Shown here in pieces: positions 17,284-26,088 of a stretch of DNA of 64,000 bases; position 1 is the stretch's first letter; every line of letters begins with the position of its first letter. The translations under genes were made by a program, and so were the position numbers. The notes under the pieces were generated by a model. The model searched no databases. It was not told the DNA's origin and saw only the letters and a program-made list of their open reading frames with translations. Source of the stretch: Kineosphaera limosa NBRC 100340 (GTDB lineage: Bacteria; Actinomycetota; Actinomycetes; Actinomycetales; Dermatophilaceae); NCBI RefSeq assembly GCF_000298215.1, contig NZ_BAHD01000015.1, positions 1 to 64,000 on the forward strand. The letters run 5' to 3'.

Positions 17284-18798
17284 TCAGAACATGCCCGGGA
17301 GGCCCTTCTCCGGCAGCTGGCCGGGGGCGGCGACGAACGTCAGCTGCGCCAGCTCCGTCGCGGTCAACTCCGGCAGCCGCTGCGCGATGTCGAGGAAGCG
17401 CTCGACCTCCGCCTCGCCCAGGACCGGCTCGGCCAGGGTGCGGAACTTCTGCACGTACTGCGGGCGGGCGAACGGGCGAGCGCCGCCCGGGTGGGCGTCG
17501 GCGAGGGCGATCTCGCGCTCGATCGTCTCCCCGACGCGCAACTGCACGACGACGCGACCGCCGTAGGAGGGGGTGTCGGCCCGCAGGTAGCGCTGCGTCC
17601 AGTCGTCGCTTTCGACCGTGGAGATCGAACGCCACAGGGCGACGGTGTCGGGCCGGGTGGCGCGCTCGCGGGCGTAGGAGTCGACGTGGTGCCAGCGGCC
17701 GTCCTGCAGAGCGACGGCCAAGATGTACGGGAGCGAGTGGTCGAGGGTTTCGCGGCTGGCTTGCGGGTCGTACTTCTGCGGGTCGCCCGCGCCGGAGCCG
17801 ATGACGTAGTGCGTGTGATGCGAGGTGTGCACCACGATCGACTCGACGGCTTGGGGGTCGGCGACCTGTGGGTGATCGGCGCGCAGGCTGCGGGCCAGGT
17901 CGATCCAGGCCTGCGCCTGGTACTCGGCCGAGTGCTCCTTGGTGTAACTGTCGAGAATCGCCTGCTTGGCCTCGCCGGGTTCGGGCAGCGGAACCTCGTA
18001 GCGGGCATCGGGCCCGTCGAGCAGCCACGCGATGACACCGTCCTCACCTTCGTAGATCGGGGAGGGGCTGCCCTCTCCACGCATGGCGCGGTCGACGGCC
18101 TCGACGGCGACCTTGCCGGCGAAGCCGGGCGCGAAGGCCTTCCACGACGAGATCTCGCCCTTGCGGGACTGTCGAGTCGCTGTCGTGGTGTGCAGTGCTT
18201 GCCCGATGGCCTGGTAGATCGTGTCGGCCGGCAGCCCCAGCAGCGTGCCGATGCCGGCGGCGGCCGAGGGACCCAGGTGGGCGACGTGGTCGATCTTGTG
18301 CTTGTGCAGGCTGATCGCCTTGACCAGGTCGATCTGCAGTTCGTACCCCGTGGCCAGGCCCCGCACGAGGTCGGCTCCGTCGCGGCCGCAGTGCTGGGCG
18401 ACGGCAAGCACGGGCGGAATGTTGTCGCCCGGGTGGGAGTACTCCGCGGCCAGGTAGGTGTCGTGAAAGTCGAGCTCGCGGACTGCGGCGCCGTTGGCCC
18501 ACGCGGCCCACTCGGGACTCGTGCGCTGCGTCGCCGGCAGGCCCATGACCGTGGCGCCGATCCCACCGGAGCTGGGGCCATGCGCGGTCGCCTGAGCGCG
18601 GGCGGTGCTCGGTGCCGACCGCCCGATCGCGGCGGCGGCCACGGCGGCGTTGTCGATGACCCGGTTGACGATCATCTCCTCGACGTCGGCGGTGACCGCG
18701 ACCTCGTCGGCGGCGACCTGCGCCATGGCCCAGGCCAGCTGCTGCTCGCGGGGGAGTTGGTCTTCGCTGCGGTGGGCTCGAACCTCGTGAATGCGCAT
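17284..18798 (-). CDS. prpD: 2-Methylcitrate dehydratase (MmgE/PrpD family)
   Basis: This enzyme dehydrates 2-methylcitrate to 2-methylaconitate in propionyl-CoA catabolism. The ATG at 18798 ([15 protein letters not shown]) gives 504 residues, the family's usual length; longer upstream frames overlap gntR and are not homologous. Family blocks include [35 protein letters not shown] (about residues 95-130), [29 protein letters not shown] and the C-terminal KFRTLAEP. It begins 2 bases after the end of gntR, so the two are cotranscribed and probably translationally coupled. Confidence 0.95.
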   Translation of the reverse strand: MRIHEVRAHRSEDQLPREQQLAWAMAQVAADEVAVTADVEEMIVNRVIDNAAVAAAAIGRSAPSTARAQATAHGPSSGGIGATVMGLPATQRTSPEWAAWANGAAVRELDFHDTYLAAEYSHPGDNIPPVLAVAQHCGRDGADLVRGLATGYELQIDLVKAISLHKHKIDHVAHLGPSAAAGIGTLLGLPADTIYQAIGQALHTTTATRQSRKGEISSWKAFAPGFAGKVAVEAVDRAMRGEGSPSPIYEGEDGVIAWLLDGPDARYEVPLPEPGEAKQAILDSYTKEHSAEYQAQAWIDLARSLRADHPQVADPQAVESIVVHTSHHTHYVIGSGAGDPQKYDPQASRETLDHSLPYILAVALQDGRWHHVDSYARERATRPDTVALWRSISTVESDDWTQRYLRADTPSYGGRVVVQLRVGETIEREIALADAHPGGARPFARPQYVQKFRTLAEPVLGEAEVERFLDIAQRLPELTATELAQLTFVAAPGQLPEKGLPGMF

Positions 18799-18800
18799 GA

Positions 18801-19478
18801 CTACCTTTCGTCGGATTGGGCGGATGCCGCGATGCGTCCGTAGTGCTCGCGGCTGGCGTGCAGGTGGATGTGGGTGGCGTGGACGGCCAGGTCGGGATCG
18901 CCGTTCGCGATAGCGCTGGCGATGAGGGCGTGTTCGGCGGCGGACGCGCTGATGCGGGCCAGGCTCGCGCTGGACTGCCGCCGCAGCCGGGCGGTGTGCG
19001 TGTTCAGGGTCTCCAGCGCCTGGGCCAGGTAACGGTTGGCGGCCGCCTCGGTAATTGCCCGGTCGAACCGGGCGATGGTCTCGAAGTAGGAGTCCACGGC
19101 GATCTGGGCCGGATCTCCCGCCAGCGCCGCGTGCCACGCCGCGAACTCGGCGGCGAAGCCCTCGAAGACCTCGGTTTGCCCCCGCTGGGCGGCGAGCTTG
19201 GCCGCCTGGGGCTCCAGCGTCGCGCGCATCTCGAAGATGCTCGCCGCCTCGCTAGGGTCCAGGTCGGTGACCACTAGCCCCCGCCCGCCGGTTGGGGTGG
19301 CCAGGCCGTCGTTGACGAGCAGCGCGAAGGCCTCTCGCACGGGGGTGCGGGAGACGCCGAGCCGCTGCGACTGAGCGACCTCCAGCAGGGGGTCACCCGG
19401 GGCCAGCGTGCCGTCCAGGATCTCGTCCCGCAGCCGTTGGTACGCCCGGGCCGCTGCCGTGATGGAACGCGTGGTCAT
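18801..19478 (-). CDS. GntR-family (FadR/FCD) transcriptional regulator
   Basis: A 225-residue regulator. The winged-helix domain occupies residues 8-75 ([43 protein letters not shown]). The FCD ligand domain follows, with metal-binding residues in [14 protein letters not shown] and [11 protein letters not shown]; such domains bind carboxylic acids. It heads the gntR-prpD-prpB transcript and faces a CitMHS gene across a spacer holding two TGTATACA palindromes, so it likely controls both directions, with methylcitrate or a related acid as a plausible effector (inferred). Confidence 0.92.
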   Translation of the reverse strand: MTTRSITAAARAYQRLRDEILDGTLAPGDPLLEVAQSQRLGVSRTPVREAFALLVNDGLATPTGGRGLVVTDLDPSEAASIFEMRATLEPQAAKLAAQRGQTEVFEGFAAEFAAWHAALAGDPAQIAVDSYFETIARFDRAITEAAANRYLAQALETLNTHTARLRRQSSASLARISASAAEHALIASAIANGDPDLAVHATHIHLHASREHYGRIAASAQSDER

Positions 19479-19480
19479 GG

Positions 19481-19496
19481 TTTATGTATACATAAA
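19481..19496. promoter_or_regulatory. GntR operator 1
   Basis: TTTATGTATACATAAA is a perfect 16-bp palindrome with a TGTATACA core, 2 bases upstream of the gntR start. FadR/FCD regulators commonly bind TGTATACA-type sites, so this is a likely autoregulatory operator. Confidence 0.8.
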
Positions 19497-19580
19497 CTCA
19501 CGTCGGCTGTCTAGCCTCGAAGGTATCTGAGCACAAGAATCCTAAGTATCCCGCGACGCTCTTGTTAGATCACCGCAGTT

Positions 19581-19590
19581 CTGTATACAG
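19581..19590. promoter_or_regulatory. GntR operator 2
   Basis: CTGTATACAG repeats the TGTATACA core of the site at 19481, about 95 bp away and 77 bases before the divergent CitMHS start. The second site could serve the rightward promoter. Confidence 0.65.
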
Positions 19591-19666
19591 TCGAGGCATC
19601 GTCGCCTGGGCAGCACACCGATGCCGGGATCCAGGCTCCACGCCTGTCACTACGTAAGGGAGCGTC

Positions 19667-21037
19667 ATGACAGAACCCAGCACTCTGCTCACAGCCGTCG
19701 GGCTGTCGATCATCGTCATCACCGTCGGCCTGCTCATCTGGGGCCGCGTGGCCCCGGTGGTGGCGATGGTCCTCGTGCCGGTCGTCGGCGCGCTGGCGAC
19801 CGGCTTCGGGCTCGACCAGATTCAGGAGTTCTTCGCGGAGGGCCTGTCCTCGGTGATGAACGTCGTCGTGATGTTCATCTTCGCGATCATCTTCTTCAGC
19901 ATCCTCTCGGACGCCGGTCTCTTCGATCCGCTCATCCGAACGCTCATCGTGATGACTCGCGGGCGGGTCATCCTCGTGGCGATGGGTACCGTGCTCATCG
20001 GTGCGATCGCGCATCTCGACGGAGCGGGCGCCACGACCTTCCTCCTTTGTATTCCGGCGCTGCTGCCGCTGTACAACGCCCTGAACATGAGCAAGTACCT
20101 CTTGCTGCTGCTGGTCTCGCTGTCCGCCTCGATCATGAACATGGTTCCGTGGGGTGGCCCGCTGGGGCGTGCCGCCGCCGCCACCGGTATCGACTCCGCA
20201 CAGCTCTACCAGCCGCTGCTCATCGTGCAGGTCATCGGGCTGGCGCTGCTGCTGGGCCTGGCTGCGCTGTTGGGGCTGCGGGAGATCCGCCGCATCGACA
20301 AGGGCGTCGCCGCCGGCGAGTTCGAGCGGGTCGACAACATCGACGTACACCAGATCGCCGACGACTTCACCAAGCGTCAGATCCAGGACCGCGCCGAGGT
20401 CGAAGGCAAGATCAACCGCAATCGAGTCGTCTTCTGGCTCAACGTAGTGCTTGTCGCCATCGTCCTCACGGTGATGCTGGCCGGCTGGCTGCCGCCGGCG
20501 TTGACCTTCCTCATCGGCGTCGCGGTGGCGCTGCCGCTGAACTTCGCCCACGCCCAGACCCAGATGGACCGACTCAAGGCTTACGCGCCGAACGCCCTCA
20601 TGATGGCCGCCGTCATCATCTCGGCCGCCGTCTTTCTGGGGGTCCTGCGGGAGTCGGGGATGCTGGAGTCGATCGCCCTGTCCCTGCTGGCCGTGATCCC
20701 CGCCAGCGTCGGCCCCTACCTACACCTCATCGTCGGTGCCCTGGGTGTGCCCCTGGACCTGCTGACCAGCACCGACGCCTACTACTTCTCGGTGCTGCCG
20801 TTGGTCGACGCGACCGCGGGCCAGTTCGGCGTGGCGACGACCTCCACCGCCTACGCGCTGATGATCGGCAACATCATCGGCAGCTTCGTCAGCCCCTACG
20901 CGCCGGCCATGTGGCTCGCGCTCGGCCTGGCGGGCGCCAACGTCGGCAAGCACATTCGCTACTCGTTCGGCATCATGTGGGCGTTCTCGCTCGTGCTGCT
21001 GCTCGTAGCCGTGCTCGTCGGCGTCGTGCAGGTGTAG
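19667..21037 (+). CDS. CitMHS-family tricarboxylate:metal symporter (copy 2)
   Basis: A 456-residue membrane protein nearly collinear with the copy at 14895 and very similar throughout, including MNMVPWGGPLGRAAA and the C-terminal NIIGSFVSPYAPAMWLALGLAGANVGKHIRYSFG. ATG 19667 follows AAGGGAGCGTC. It is divergent from gntR-prpD-prpB, and the spacer carries the TGTATACA sites, which gives this copy the clearer regulatory link to the methylcitrate genes. CitMHS proteins carry metal-citrate complexes; 2-methylcitrate or tricarballylate are possible alternatives here. Confidence 0.92.
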   Translation: MTEPSTLLTAVGLSIIVITVGLLIWGRVAPVVAMVLVPVVGALATGFGLDQIQEFFAEGLSSVMNVVVMFIFAIIFFSILSDAGLFDPLIRTLIVMTRGRVILVAMGTVLIGAIAHLDGAGATTFLLCIPALLPLYNALNMSKYLLLLLVSLSASIMNMVPWGGPLGRAAAATGIDSAQLYQPLLIVQVIGLALLLGLAALLGLREIRRIDKGVAAGEFERVDNIDVHQIADDFTKRQIQDRAEVEGKINRNRVVFWLNVVLVAIVLTVMLAGWLPPALTFLIGVAVALPLNFAHAQTQMDRLKAYAPNALMMAAVIISAAVFLGVLRESGMLESIALSLLAVIPASVGPYLHLIVGALGVPLDLLTSTDAYYFSVLPLVDATAGQFGVATTSTAYALMIGNIIGSFVSPYAPAMWLALGLAGANVGKHIRYSFGIMWAFSLVLLLVAVLVGVVQV

Positions 21038-21042
21038 CCGGC

Positions 21043-21082
21043 CTCGGCTGAGGCGGTGCCGGTCGGCGCTGCCTCAGCCGAG
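21043..21082. terminator. Bidirectional terminator hairpin
   Basis: CTCGGCTGAGGC (21043-21054) and GCCTCAGCCGAG (21071-21082) form a perfect 12-bp stem around a 16-base loop between the convergent CitMHS and VIT genes. The right arm overlaps the last codons of the VIT gene. Confidence 0.8.
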
Positions 21083-21781
21083 CGTCGCCCCGACCAGCGA
21101 GCCGATGCCGTAGGTGACGAGCAGACCGACGGCGCCACCGACCACGACCCGCAGCGCAGCGCGCCCGGGTGGGGCCCCGCCCAGCCGGGCGCCCAGCGCC
21201 CCCGTCAGACCCAAGGCGATGAGCACCGCGGTATACGTGATCGGCACGCGCAGGGCGGCCGTTGTCAACACCACCGCCAGCACCGGCAGCAGGCCTCCGG
21301 CGACGAAGGCAGCGGCCGACCAGAAGGCCGCCACGGTCGGGCTGACGTAGTTGTCCGGGTCGATGCCCAGCTCGATGTCCAGGTGCGCGCGCAGCGCGTC
21401 CTTGGCGGTCAGTTCGTTCGCCACCACCGTCGCGGTCTCGTTCGAGAGTCCCCGGGCCTCGTAGAGCTGCACGAGCTCGGCCAACTCCTCCTGCGGCATC
21501 GTCGCCAACTCGCGGCTCTCCTTGACGACGAGGGCCTTCTCGCTGTCGCGCTGGCTGCTCACCGACACGTACTCACCGAGCGACATCGACACCGCCCCGG
21601 CGACCAGCGCCGCGATGCCCGCCAGCAACACCTGGGTCTGATCCGTCGTCGCGCCGGCCACCCCGAGCACCACGCCCGCCGTCGAGAGAATCCCATCGTT
21701 GGCGCCCAAGACGCCGGCGCGCAGGGCGTTGAGGCGCTGGCTCAGGGCGCCGCCGTGGGCCTCGTTCGAATGTGTTGTCAT
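21074..21781 (-). CDS. VIT1/CCC1-family iron/manganese transporter
   Basis: A 235-residue membrane protein of the VIT family, which moves Fe2+ or Mn2+ out of the cytoplasm. The conserved start LNALRAGVLGANDGILSTAGVVLGVAGA is at residues 17-44, MSLGEYVSVSSQRDSE near 70 and the metal-binding cytoplasmic helix region (KESRELATMPQEELAEL) after it, then three further membrane helices. ATG 21781 has GGAGCGG upstream; a TTG 12 bases earlier is in frame but lies within that ribosome-binding region. Confidence 0.92.
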   Translation of the reverse strand: MTTHSNEAHGGALSQRLNALRAGVLGANDGILSTAGVVLGVAGATTDQTQVLLAGIAALVAGAVSMSLGEYVSVSSQRDSEKALVVKESRELATMPQEELAELVQLYEARGLSNETATVVANELTAKDALRAHLDIELGIDPDNYVSPTVAAFWSAAAFVAGGLLPVLAVVLTTAALRVPITYTAVLIALGLTGALGARLGGAPPGRAALRVVVGGAVGLLVTYGIGSLVGATLG

Positions 21782-21913
21782 GGTCCGCTCCAAGGGCGAC
21801 GAGTGGTGGTCAGCGCTCAGGTTAGGCCCGTCTGGCGGGGGCTGTCATCTACGGAAAGGCTTGCCTGACCTGCAGTGGTGCGCCCGGCGCAAGGCTCGGG
21901 GGAGACTGTCGGG

Positions 21914-22504
21914 ATGACCGGCGATCAGCACTCGCGCGAGGCCCATCCAGCCGTCGACGAGGCCTTCGCCGCCACCCCGAGGCAGGATTACCTGCCCGAC
22001 GCGGTCCGCCACCTGGCTCACCATGACCTGCCCCTGCCGTTGGCTCGCGGCATGACCAATTCCCAGCCGAGCACGGTGCGCGACATGCTCGAGCACCTGC
22101 AGGTGCCGGCGGGCGCGCGCGTCCTCGACGTCGGCTCGGGATCAGGTTGGAGCACGGCCCTGCTGGCCCATCTGTGCGGGCCCAAAGGGCGGGTGCTCGG
22201 CCTCGAGATCGAGCCCGAACTCGTCGCCTTCGGCACTCGAAACCTGGCCGCCAGCTGCCGGGATTGGGCGCGCATCGAGGCGGCGACACCCGGGGTGCTC
22301 GGTGCGCCGGATCGCGCACCGTTCGACCGGATCCTCGTCTCCGCGATGGCCACCGACGTGCCCACCGATCTTGTCAATCAACTCGCTCCGTGTGGCGTGC
22401 TCGTCGTACCCGTCAAGGGCCGGATGGTCCGCATCCACGTCGATGACGCTGGAACGGCTCATCGCCGGGCATTCGGGTTCTACCGTTTCGTGCCCTTGCG
22501 GTGA
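21914..22504 (+). CDS. pcm: Protein-L-isoaspartate O-methyltransferase
   Basis: An SAM-dependent repair methyltransferase, 196 residues from ATG 21914, which has GGGGGAG upstream; a GTG at 21875 is also open. The PCMT motifs are AFAATPRQDYLPDAVR near 17-32, the substrate-side SQPSTVRDMLEHLQ, and the SAM motif I VLDVGSGSGWSTALLAHL near 74-91 with LEIEPELV following. It is convergent with nothing nearby and seems monocistronic. Confidence 0.88.
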   Translation: MTGDQHSREAHPAVDEAFAATPRQDYLPDAVRHLAHHDLPLPLARGMTNSQPSTVRDMLEHLQVPAGARVLDVGSGSGWSTALLAHLCGPKGRVLGLEIEPELVAFGTRNLAASCRDWARIEAATPGVLGAPDRAPFDRILVSAMATDVPTDLVNQLAPCGVLVVPVKGRMVRIHVDDAGTAHRRAFGFYRFVPLR

Positions 22505-22572
22505 CGGGCCGACTCGGCCGATCGCGGCGGCCACTGACGACGCGTGCGGCCAGCGCCTCGTAGGCTCCCCCC

Positions 22573-23037
22573 ATGGCCGGCCACGAACTGCTGCTCACCC
22601 GCGACGTCGACGCCCCACCCGAGGCGATCTGGCGCGTACTCACCGATCTCGACAACGCCCCCCGCAACCTCTCGCAGGTCGTGTCCATCGAGCGGATCGG
22701 CGGGGACGGCTACGGACCGGGCACCCGCTGGCGCGAGACCCGCACGATGTTCGGCCGGTCCGAAGCCCAGGAGATGTGGGTGGAGAGCGTCGACCCGCCG
22801 CGCGCCACCGTGGTGCGGGCGCAGGCCGGCGGCGTCGACTACACGACGACCTTCGAGGTGACGCCCCGAGACGGCGGATCGCGGATCACGATGCGTTTCG
22901 CCGGTGCGCAGCAGGCCCCGAGCGTGTTGCAGCGGCTCGCCTGGACGGTGCTCGGGCCGATCGGCATGCGCGTCACCCGCAAGGCGATGCAAGGCGACCT
23001 CGACGACATCGCCGCGGCCGCCGAATCACTCAACTGA
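22573..23037 (+). CDS. SRPBCC-family (START-like) protein
   Basis: A 154-residue protein with a polyketide cyclase/START-like fold. It begins with the typical LLLTRDVDAPPEAIWRVLTDLDNAPRNLSQVVSIERI and ends with a long C-terminal helix (KAMQGDLDDIAAAAESL). Such proteins bind hydrophobic ligands in a central cavity; no specific ligand can be read from the sequence. It follows pcm by 68 bases and may share its transcript. A 26-bp perfect hairpin lies 86 bases after its stop. Confidence 0.85.
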   Translation: MAGHELLLTRDVDAPPEAIWRVLTDLDNAPRNLSQVVSIERIGGDGYGPGTRWRETRTMFGRSEAQEMWVESVDPPRATVVRAQAGGVDYTTTFEVTPRDGGSRITMRFAGAQQAPSVLQRLAWTVLGPIGMRVTRKAMQGDLDDIAAAAESLN

Positions 23038-23122
23038 CTGCTGCGAGCGTCGCCGGGAGCCCTGGCAAAAGGAACGAATCAAGCAAACCGGGCCAGGTGA
23101 GGGTGGCCGCGAGGATGGAGCT

Positions 23123-23180
23123 CGAAAGAGACCGTTCACTTTTGCACCTCAGACGGTGCAAAAGTGAACGGTCTCTTTCG
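23123..23180. repeat. Long perfect hairpin, family 1 copy A
   Basis: Two 26-base arms (23123-23148 and 23155-23180) are exact reverse complements with a 6-base loop TCAGAC. The loop-proximal sequence is TTTTGCACC/GGTGCAAAAGTGAAC. It lies between the convergent SRPBCC and response-regulator genes, where it could terminate both. The GGTGCAAAAGYGAAC core recurs at 33829 and, as a half-copy, at 58319, so this is a dispersed element and not only a local terminator. Confidence 0.85.
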
Positions 23181-23220
23181 CGCCCTTCGAGGCCGCGCGG
23201 GGCACTGGGCGCGCACGCGG

Positions 23221-23826
23221 TCACAGCCAGCCGTTGCCCTCGGCGATCTGGGCGGCATCGGCGCGATTGCGGGCACCGGTCTTGCCGATCGCGTTGCTCA
23301 GGTGGTTGCGCACCGTGCCCTCGGACAAGAACAGGGCCTTGGCGATGTCGGCAACCGAGCCGCCACGGTGCGCCTCGCGCAACACATCGGTCTCGCGGGC
23401 GGTCAGCGGCGAGTCGCCCGCGGCCATGGAGTCGGCGGCCAGCGTCGGGTCGATGACGCGCAGTCCCGCGTGCACCCGCCGCACCGCCTCGGCCAGCTCG
23501 GCGGCGGGGGTGTCCTTAACCACGAATCCGCTGGCGCCCGAACGCAGCCCGCGCCGCACGTAGCCGGGTCGGCCGAACGTCGTGACGATGAGCACCTGCA
23601 CGCCCGGAAGCGCCGCCCGCAGCGCCGCGGTCGCCTCGATGCCGTCCATGCCCGGCATCTCGACGTCGAGCAGCGCCACGTCGGGGGAGTGCTCGCGGGC
23701 GGCATCGACCACCTCGTCACCCCGCCCGACCTGCGCGACGACCTCGAGGTCGGACTCCATCGACAGCAGCGCCGCGAGCGCGCCACGCACGAGTGCCTGG
23801 TCGTCGGCCAGTAGCAATCGGATCAT
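23221..23826 (-). CDS. NarL/DesR-type response regulator
   Basis: A 201-residue regulator. The receiver domain spans residues 1-120 with acidic pocket DD at 9-10, phosphoacceptor Asp in ALLDVEMPG (about residue 54), the Thr of IVTTFG and the Lys of VVKD. A LuxR-type HTH follows (LTARETDVLREAHRGGSVADIAKALFLSEGTVRNHLSNAIGKTGARNR). The ATG at 23826 overlaps the upstream kinase stop by 4 bases. It works with the kinase at 23823-25124 and probably controls the adjacent ABC-2 exporter. Confidence 0.93.
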   Translation of the reverse strand: MIRLLLADDQALVRGALAALLSMESDLEVVAQVGRGDEVVDAAREHSPDVALLDVEMPGMDGIEATAALRAALPGVQVLIVTTFGRPGYVRRGLRSGASGFVVKDTPAAELAEAVRRVHAGLRVIDPTLAADSMAAGDSPLTARETDVLREAHRGGSVADIAKALFLSEGTVRNHLSNAIGKTGARNRADAAQIAEGNGWL

Positions 23827-25124
23827 CGGGCTGACTCCTGCGTCTTCGTGGCGAGACTCGACGGGGCCGTTGGGCGCGGCGGCGCCGGTTCGGTGGCGCG
23901 CACGCACAGTTCGAAACCGCCGTCCGCGGCGCGCCCCGCGGTGGCCTGCGCCCCCACCTGGCGGGCCCGCTCGCGCAGGCCGGTCAGCCCGTTGCCGGGC
24001 TCCATCTCACCGCCGGGCCCGGTGCCGTCGTCGCGAACGACCACCTCGTCGGCGCCGAGGGTGATCTCGCAGGTGGAGGCCCCGGAGTGCCGCACGACGT
24101 TCGTGACACCCTCGCGGACGACCCATGCGAACAGGTCGCGCAACCGCGTGTCGACGAGGTCGGCGGCACCGGGCACCCGAGCCGTGATGCCCGCGGACTG
24201 CAGGGCTTTGCGCGCGCGGATCAGTTCAGTGGGCAGGGACAGCTGCCGGTAGCCGGAGACGGTGGTGCGCACGTCGGCGAGGGCGTCGCGGGCCAGCCGC
24301 TCCAGATCGATGATCTCGGCTTTCGCTTGGGCCGGGTCGGTGTCGATGAGACGTCCGGCGAGTTCGGCCTTGACGGTAATGACCGTGAGGCTGTGGCCGA
24401 GGATGTCGTGCAGGTCGCGCGCGAGGCGGGTGCGTTCGAGTTCGACGGCCAATTCGGCCTTCTCCTCGCGGGCGCGGGTCAGCGCGTCGCTGTGTCGGCT
24501 CATGGCGACCGAGCCCCACACGATGGCGCCGATGCCGGCGGTCCAGAACGCGAGGCCGCTGGCCCACAGCCACGAGCCGGTGTAGGCCAGCGTCCCAATG
24601 AACATCGCCATGCCGCACGCGGCGATGGCCGACAGCGACTGCCGCGTCGGCAAGGTGGCCCCGGCTCCGGCCGCCACGTACGTCAGGCAGGTCAGTCCCG
24701 GCAGCCCGAGGATCGCGGTGAGGCCGGCGGCGAGCGCGGTGAGGCCGATCAGCCAGGGCCATGGCCCGGCGCGGGTCAGCCACCGGAACGCCCGCATGCC
24801 GAGCAGGCGGCCGAGGTAGCCACCCGCGTAAGCGAGTACGAAGAGCGCCAGCAACGGCAGCCCGACGGCGGCCCGCCATCCGCCTTCGCTCCACAATTCC
24901 ACCGCGGGAAAGGCGAGAAAGACGAGGAACGCGATGGCGTAGGCCGCAGTGATCCGGCGCTGCCGCAGGTCACCGGCGGCGAGGGCCTCGTCGCGTCGCC
25001 CGGCGTCCGCCACATCCCCCACCAACACATCACCCACGAGGGGGTCGTCGCGGCGGTCGACCCCATCCGCGAGGCCCCCCGGTGCACCATTCGGGGGCCC
25101 CGGGTCGGCGGACGGTGACGTCAT
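23823..25124 (-). CDS. DesK-type sensor histidine kinase
   Basis: A 433-residue kinase from ATG 25124 (MTSPSADPG). After a disordered N-terminal 55 residues come about six membrane segments (residues about 60-205), then a HisKA_3 dimerisation domain with phosphoacceptor His in ARDLHDILGHSLTVI (near 243), and an HATPase domain with VREGVTNVVRHSGA (N box) and DDGTGPGGEMEPGNGLTGLRERA (G boxes). The ATGA overlap with the response regulator shows coupling. DesK-like sensors respond to membrane or lipid-phase signals, so the ABC exporter next door may answer to membrane stress or an antibiotic. Confidence 0.92.
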   Translation of the reverse strand: MTSPSADPGPPNGAPGGLADGVDRRDDPLVGDVLVGDVADAGRRDEALAAGDLRQRRITAAYAIAFLVFLAFPAVELWSEGGWRAAVGLPLLALFVLAYAGGYLGRLLGMRAFRWLTRAGPWPWLIGLTALAAGLTAILGLPGLTCLTYVAAGAGATLPTRQSLSAIAACGMAMFIGTLAYTGSWLWASGLAFWTAGIGAIVWGSVAMSRHSDALTRAREEKAELAVELERTRLARDLHDILGHSLTVITVKAELAGRLIDTDPAQAKAEIIDLERLARDALADVRTTVSGYRQLSLPTELIRARKALQSAGITARVPGAADLVDTRLRDLFAWVVREGVTNVVRHSGASTCEITLGADEVVVRDDGTGPGGEMEPGNGLTGLRERARQVGAQATAGRAADGGFELCVRATEPAPPRPTAPSSLATKTQESAR

Positions 25125-25191
25125 GGCCGCCACCGTAACCCGCGCGGGAAGCACGTCTTCGGCGGCTCGCTCCCCGCGCATCGGCTCGCGG

Positions 25192-26088
25192 TCACGACCG
25201 GCCGGCGGCGGCGCGGAACCGCCAGATCGCGATGGCACAGAACAACACGAACCAGCCGGCGATGTTGAGCAGCGCCCCCGCCCCGACCGGCTCGCCCAGG
25301 ATCGGCGCCTCCACAAGCATCCGCACGCCGTACATCGGCGTCCAGGCACCGACGGTCTGCATGAGCGTCCCGAGCTGCTCCAGCGGGATGAACACGCCGC
25401 CGAAGAACGCGAACAAGCTCATGAACGGCCCGACGACGCCGAGCACCGCCTCACCCGTGAACAGGTAGCCGACCGCCAGGCCGAACGCGGCGAACAGCGC
25501 GGTACCGGCCAGCCACGCGACGACGAAGCTGCGCACCCACGTCGCAGGATCGAGCTGCGCGCCGGTAAGGGCGCCGACGGTGAAGGTCACGGCGACCACC
25601 AGAAACGTCAGCGCGAGGGCCGCGATGAGCTTGGAGGTCACGTACACCCAGGGCCGCAGCGGGGACAACCGCAATTGGCGGTGCCAGCCGACCCCCCGCT
25701 CGTCGGCGACGGCTCCGGCGACGTTGACGGCGGCCATCATCGCCCCGAACAGCGCCATGTTCGCCATGATCATGCCCGCGACCGTGCCGTGCGCCACCGG
25801 TTGCGAGCCGTACGCGGGGGCCGCCCCGAACAGCAGGTAGAGCGCCGCGGGCATGATCGCGGCGAAGCCGATCGTCCACGGGTTGCGCAGGTTGCGCACG
25901 AGTTCGAGCCGCAGGTAGGTGCGCGACAGCCCACCGGCGCGTCGCTCGCGCGCCCCAACAGGTCCGTCGGCTGCCTCGGTGGGCAAAGAGGTGCCGCGGG
26001 CGGCGGAGGGGATCCCCTGGTCGGTCGGTGACATGATCGGATGCCTTTCGGTGCGCGGGTTGGGCGAGGTGTGTGCCTGCGTGCTCAT
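25192..26088 (-). CDS. ABC-2 type transporter permease
   Basis: A 298-residue membrane protein from ATG 26088, whose ATGA overlaps the stop of the ATPase gene. There is a hydrophilic N-terminal 50 residues, then six hydrophobic segments; the ABC-2 signature region ADERGVGWHRQLRLSPLRPWVYVTSKL precedes the third. It pairs with the ATPase at 26085 as an exporter of the drug/lipid type. A DesK/DesR-like pair lies directly downstream on the same strand. Confidence 0.9.
   Translation of the reverse strand: MSTQAHTSPNPRTERHPIMSPTDQGIPSAARGTSLPTEAADGPVGARERRAGGLSRTYLRLELVRNLRNPWTIGFAAIMPAALYLLFGAAPAYGSQPVAHGTVAGMIMANMALFGAMMAAVNVAGAVADERGVGWHRQLRLSPLRPWVYVTSKLIAALALTFLVVAVTFTVGALTGAQLDPATWVRSFVVAWLAGTALFAAFGLAVGYLFTGEAVLGVVGPFMSLFAFFGGVFIPLEQLGTLMQTVGAWTPMYGVRMLVEAPILGEPVGAGALLNIAGWFVLFCAIAIWRFRAAAGRS

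Noticed and set aside
16320-21037. Assigning the citrate synthase at 60352 as the missing prpC
   Set aside because: It is 39 kb away, has the features of a normal type-II citrate synthase and no TGTATACA operator is visible before it.
21818-21829. TCAGGTTAGGCC upstream of the VIT gene as a DtxR box
   Set aside because: Only the left half resembles the iron box; the right half does not match, so it is not called.
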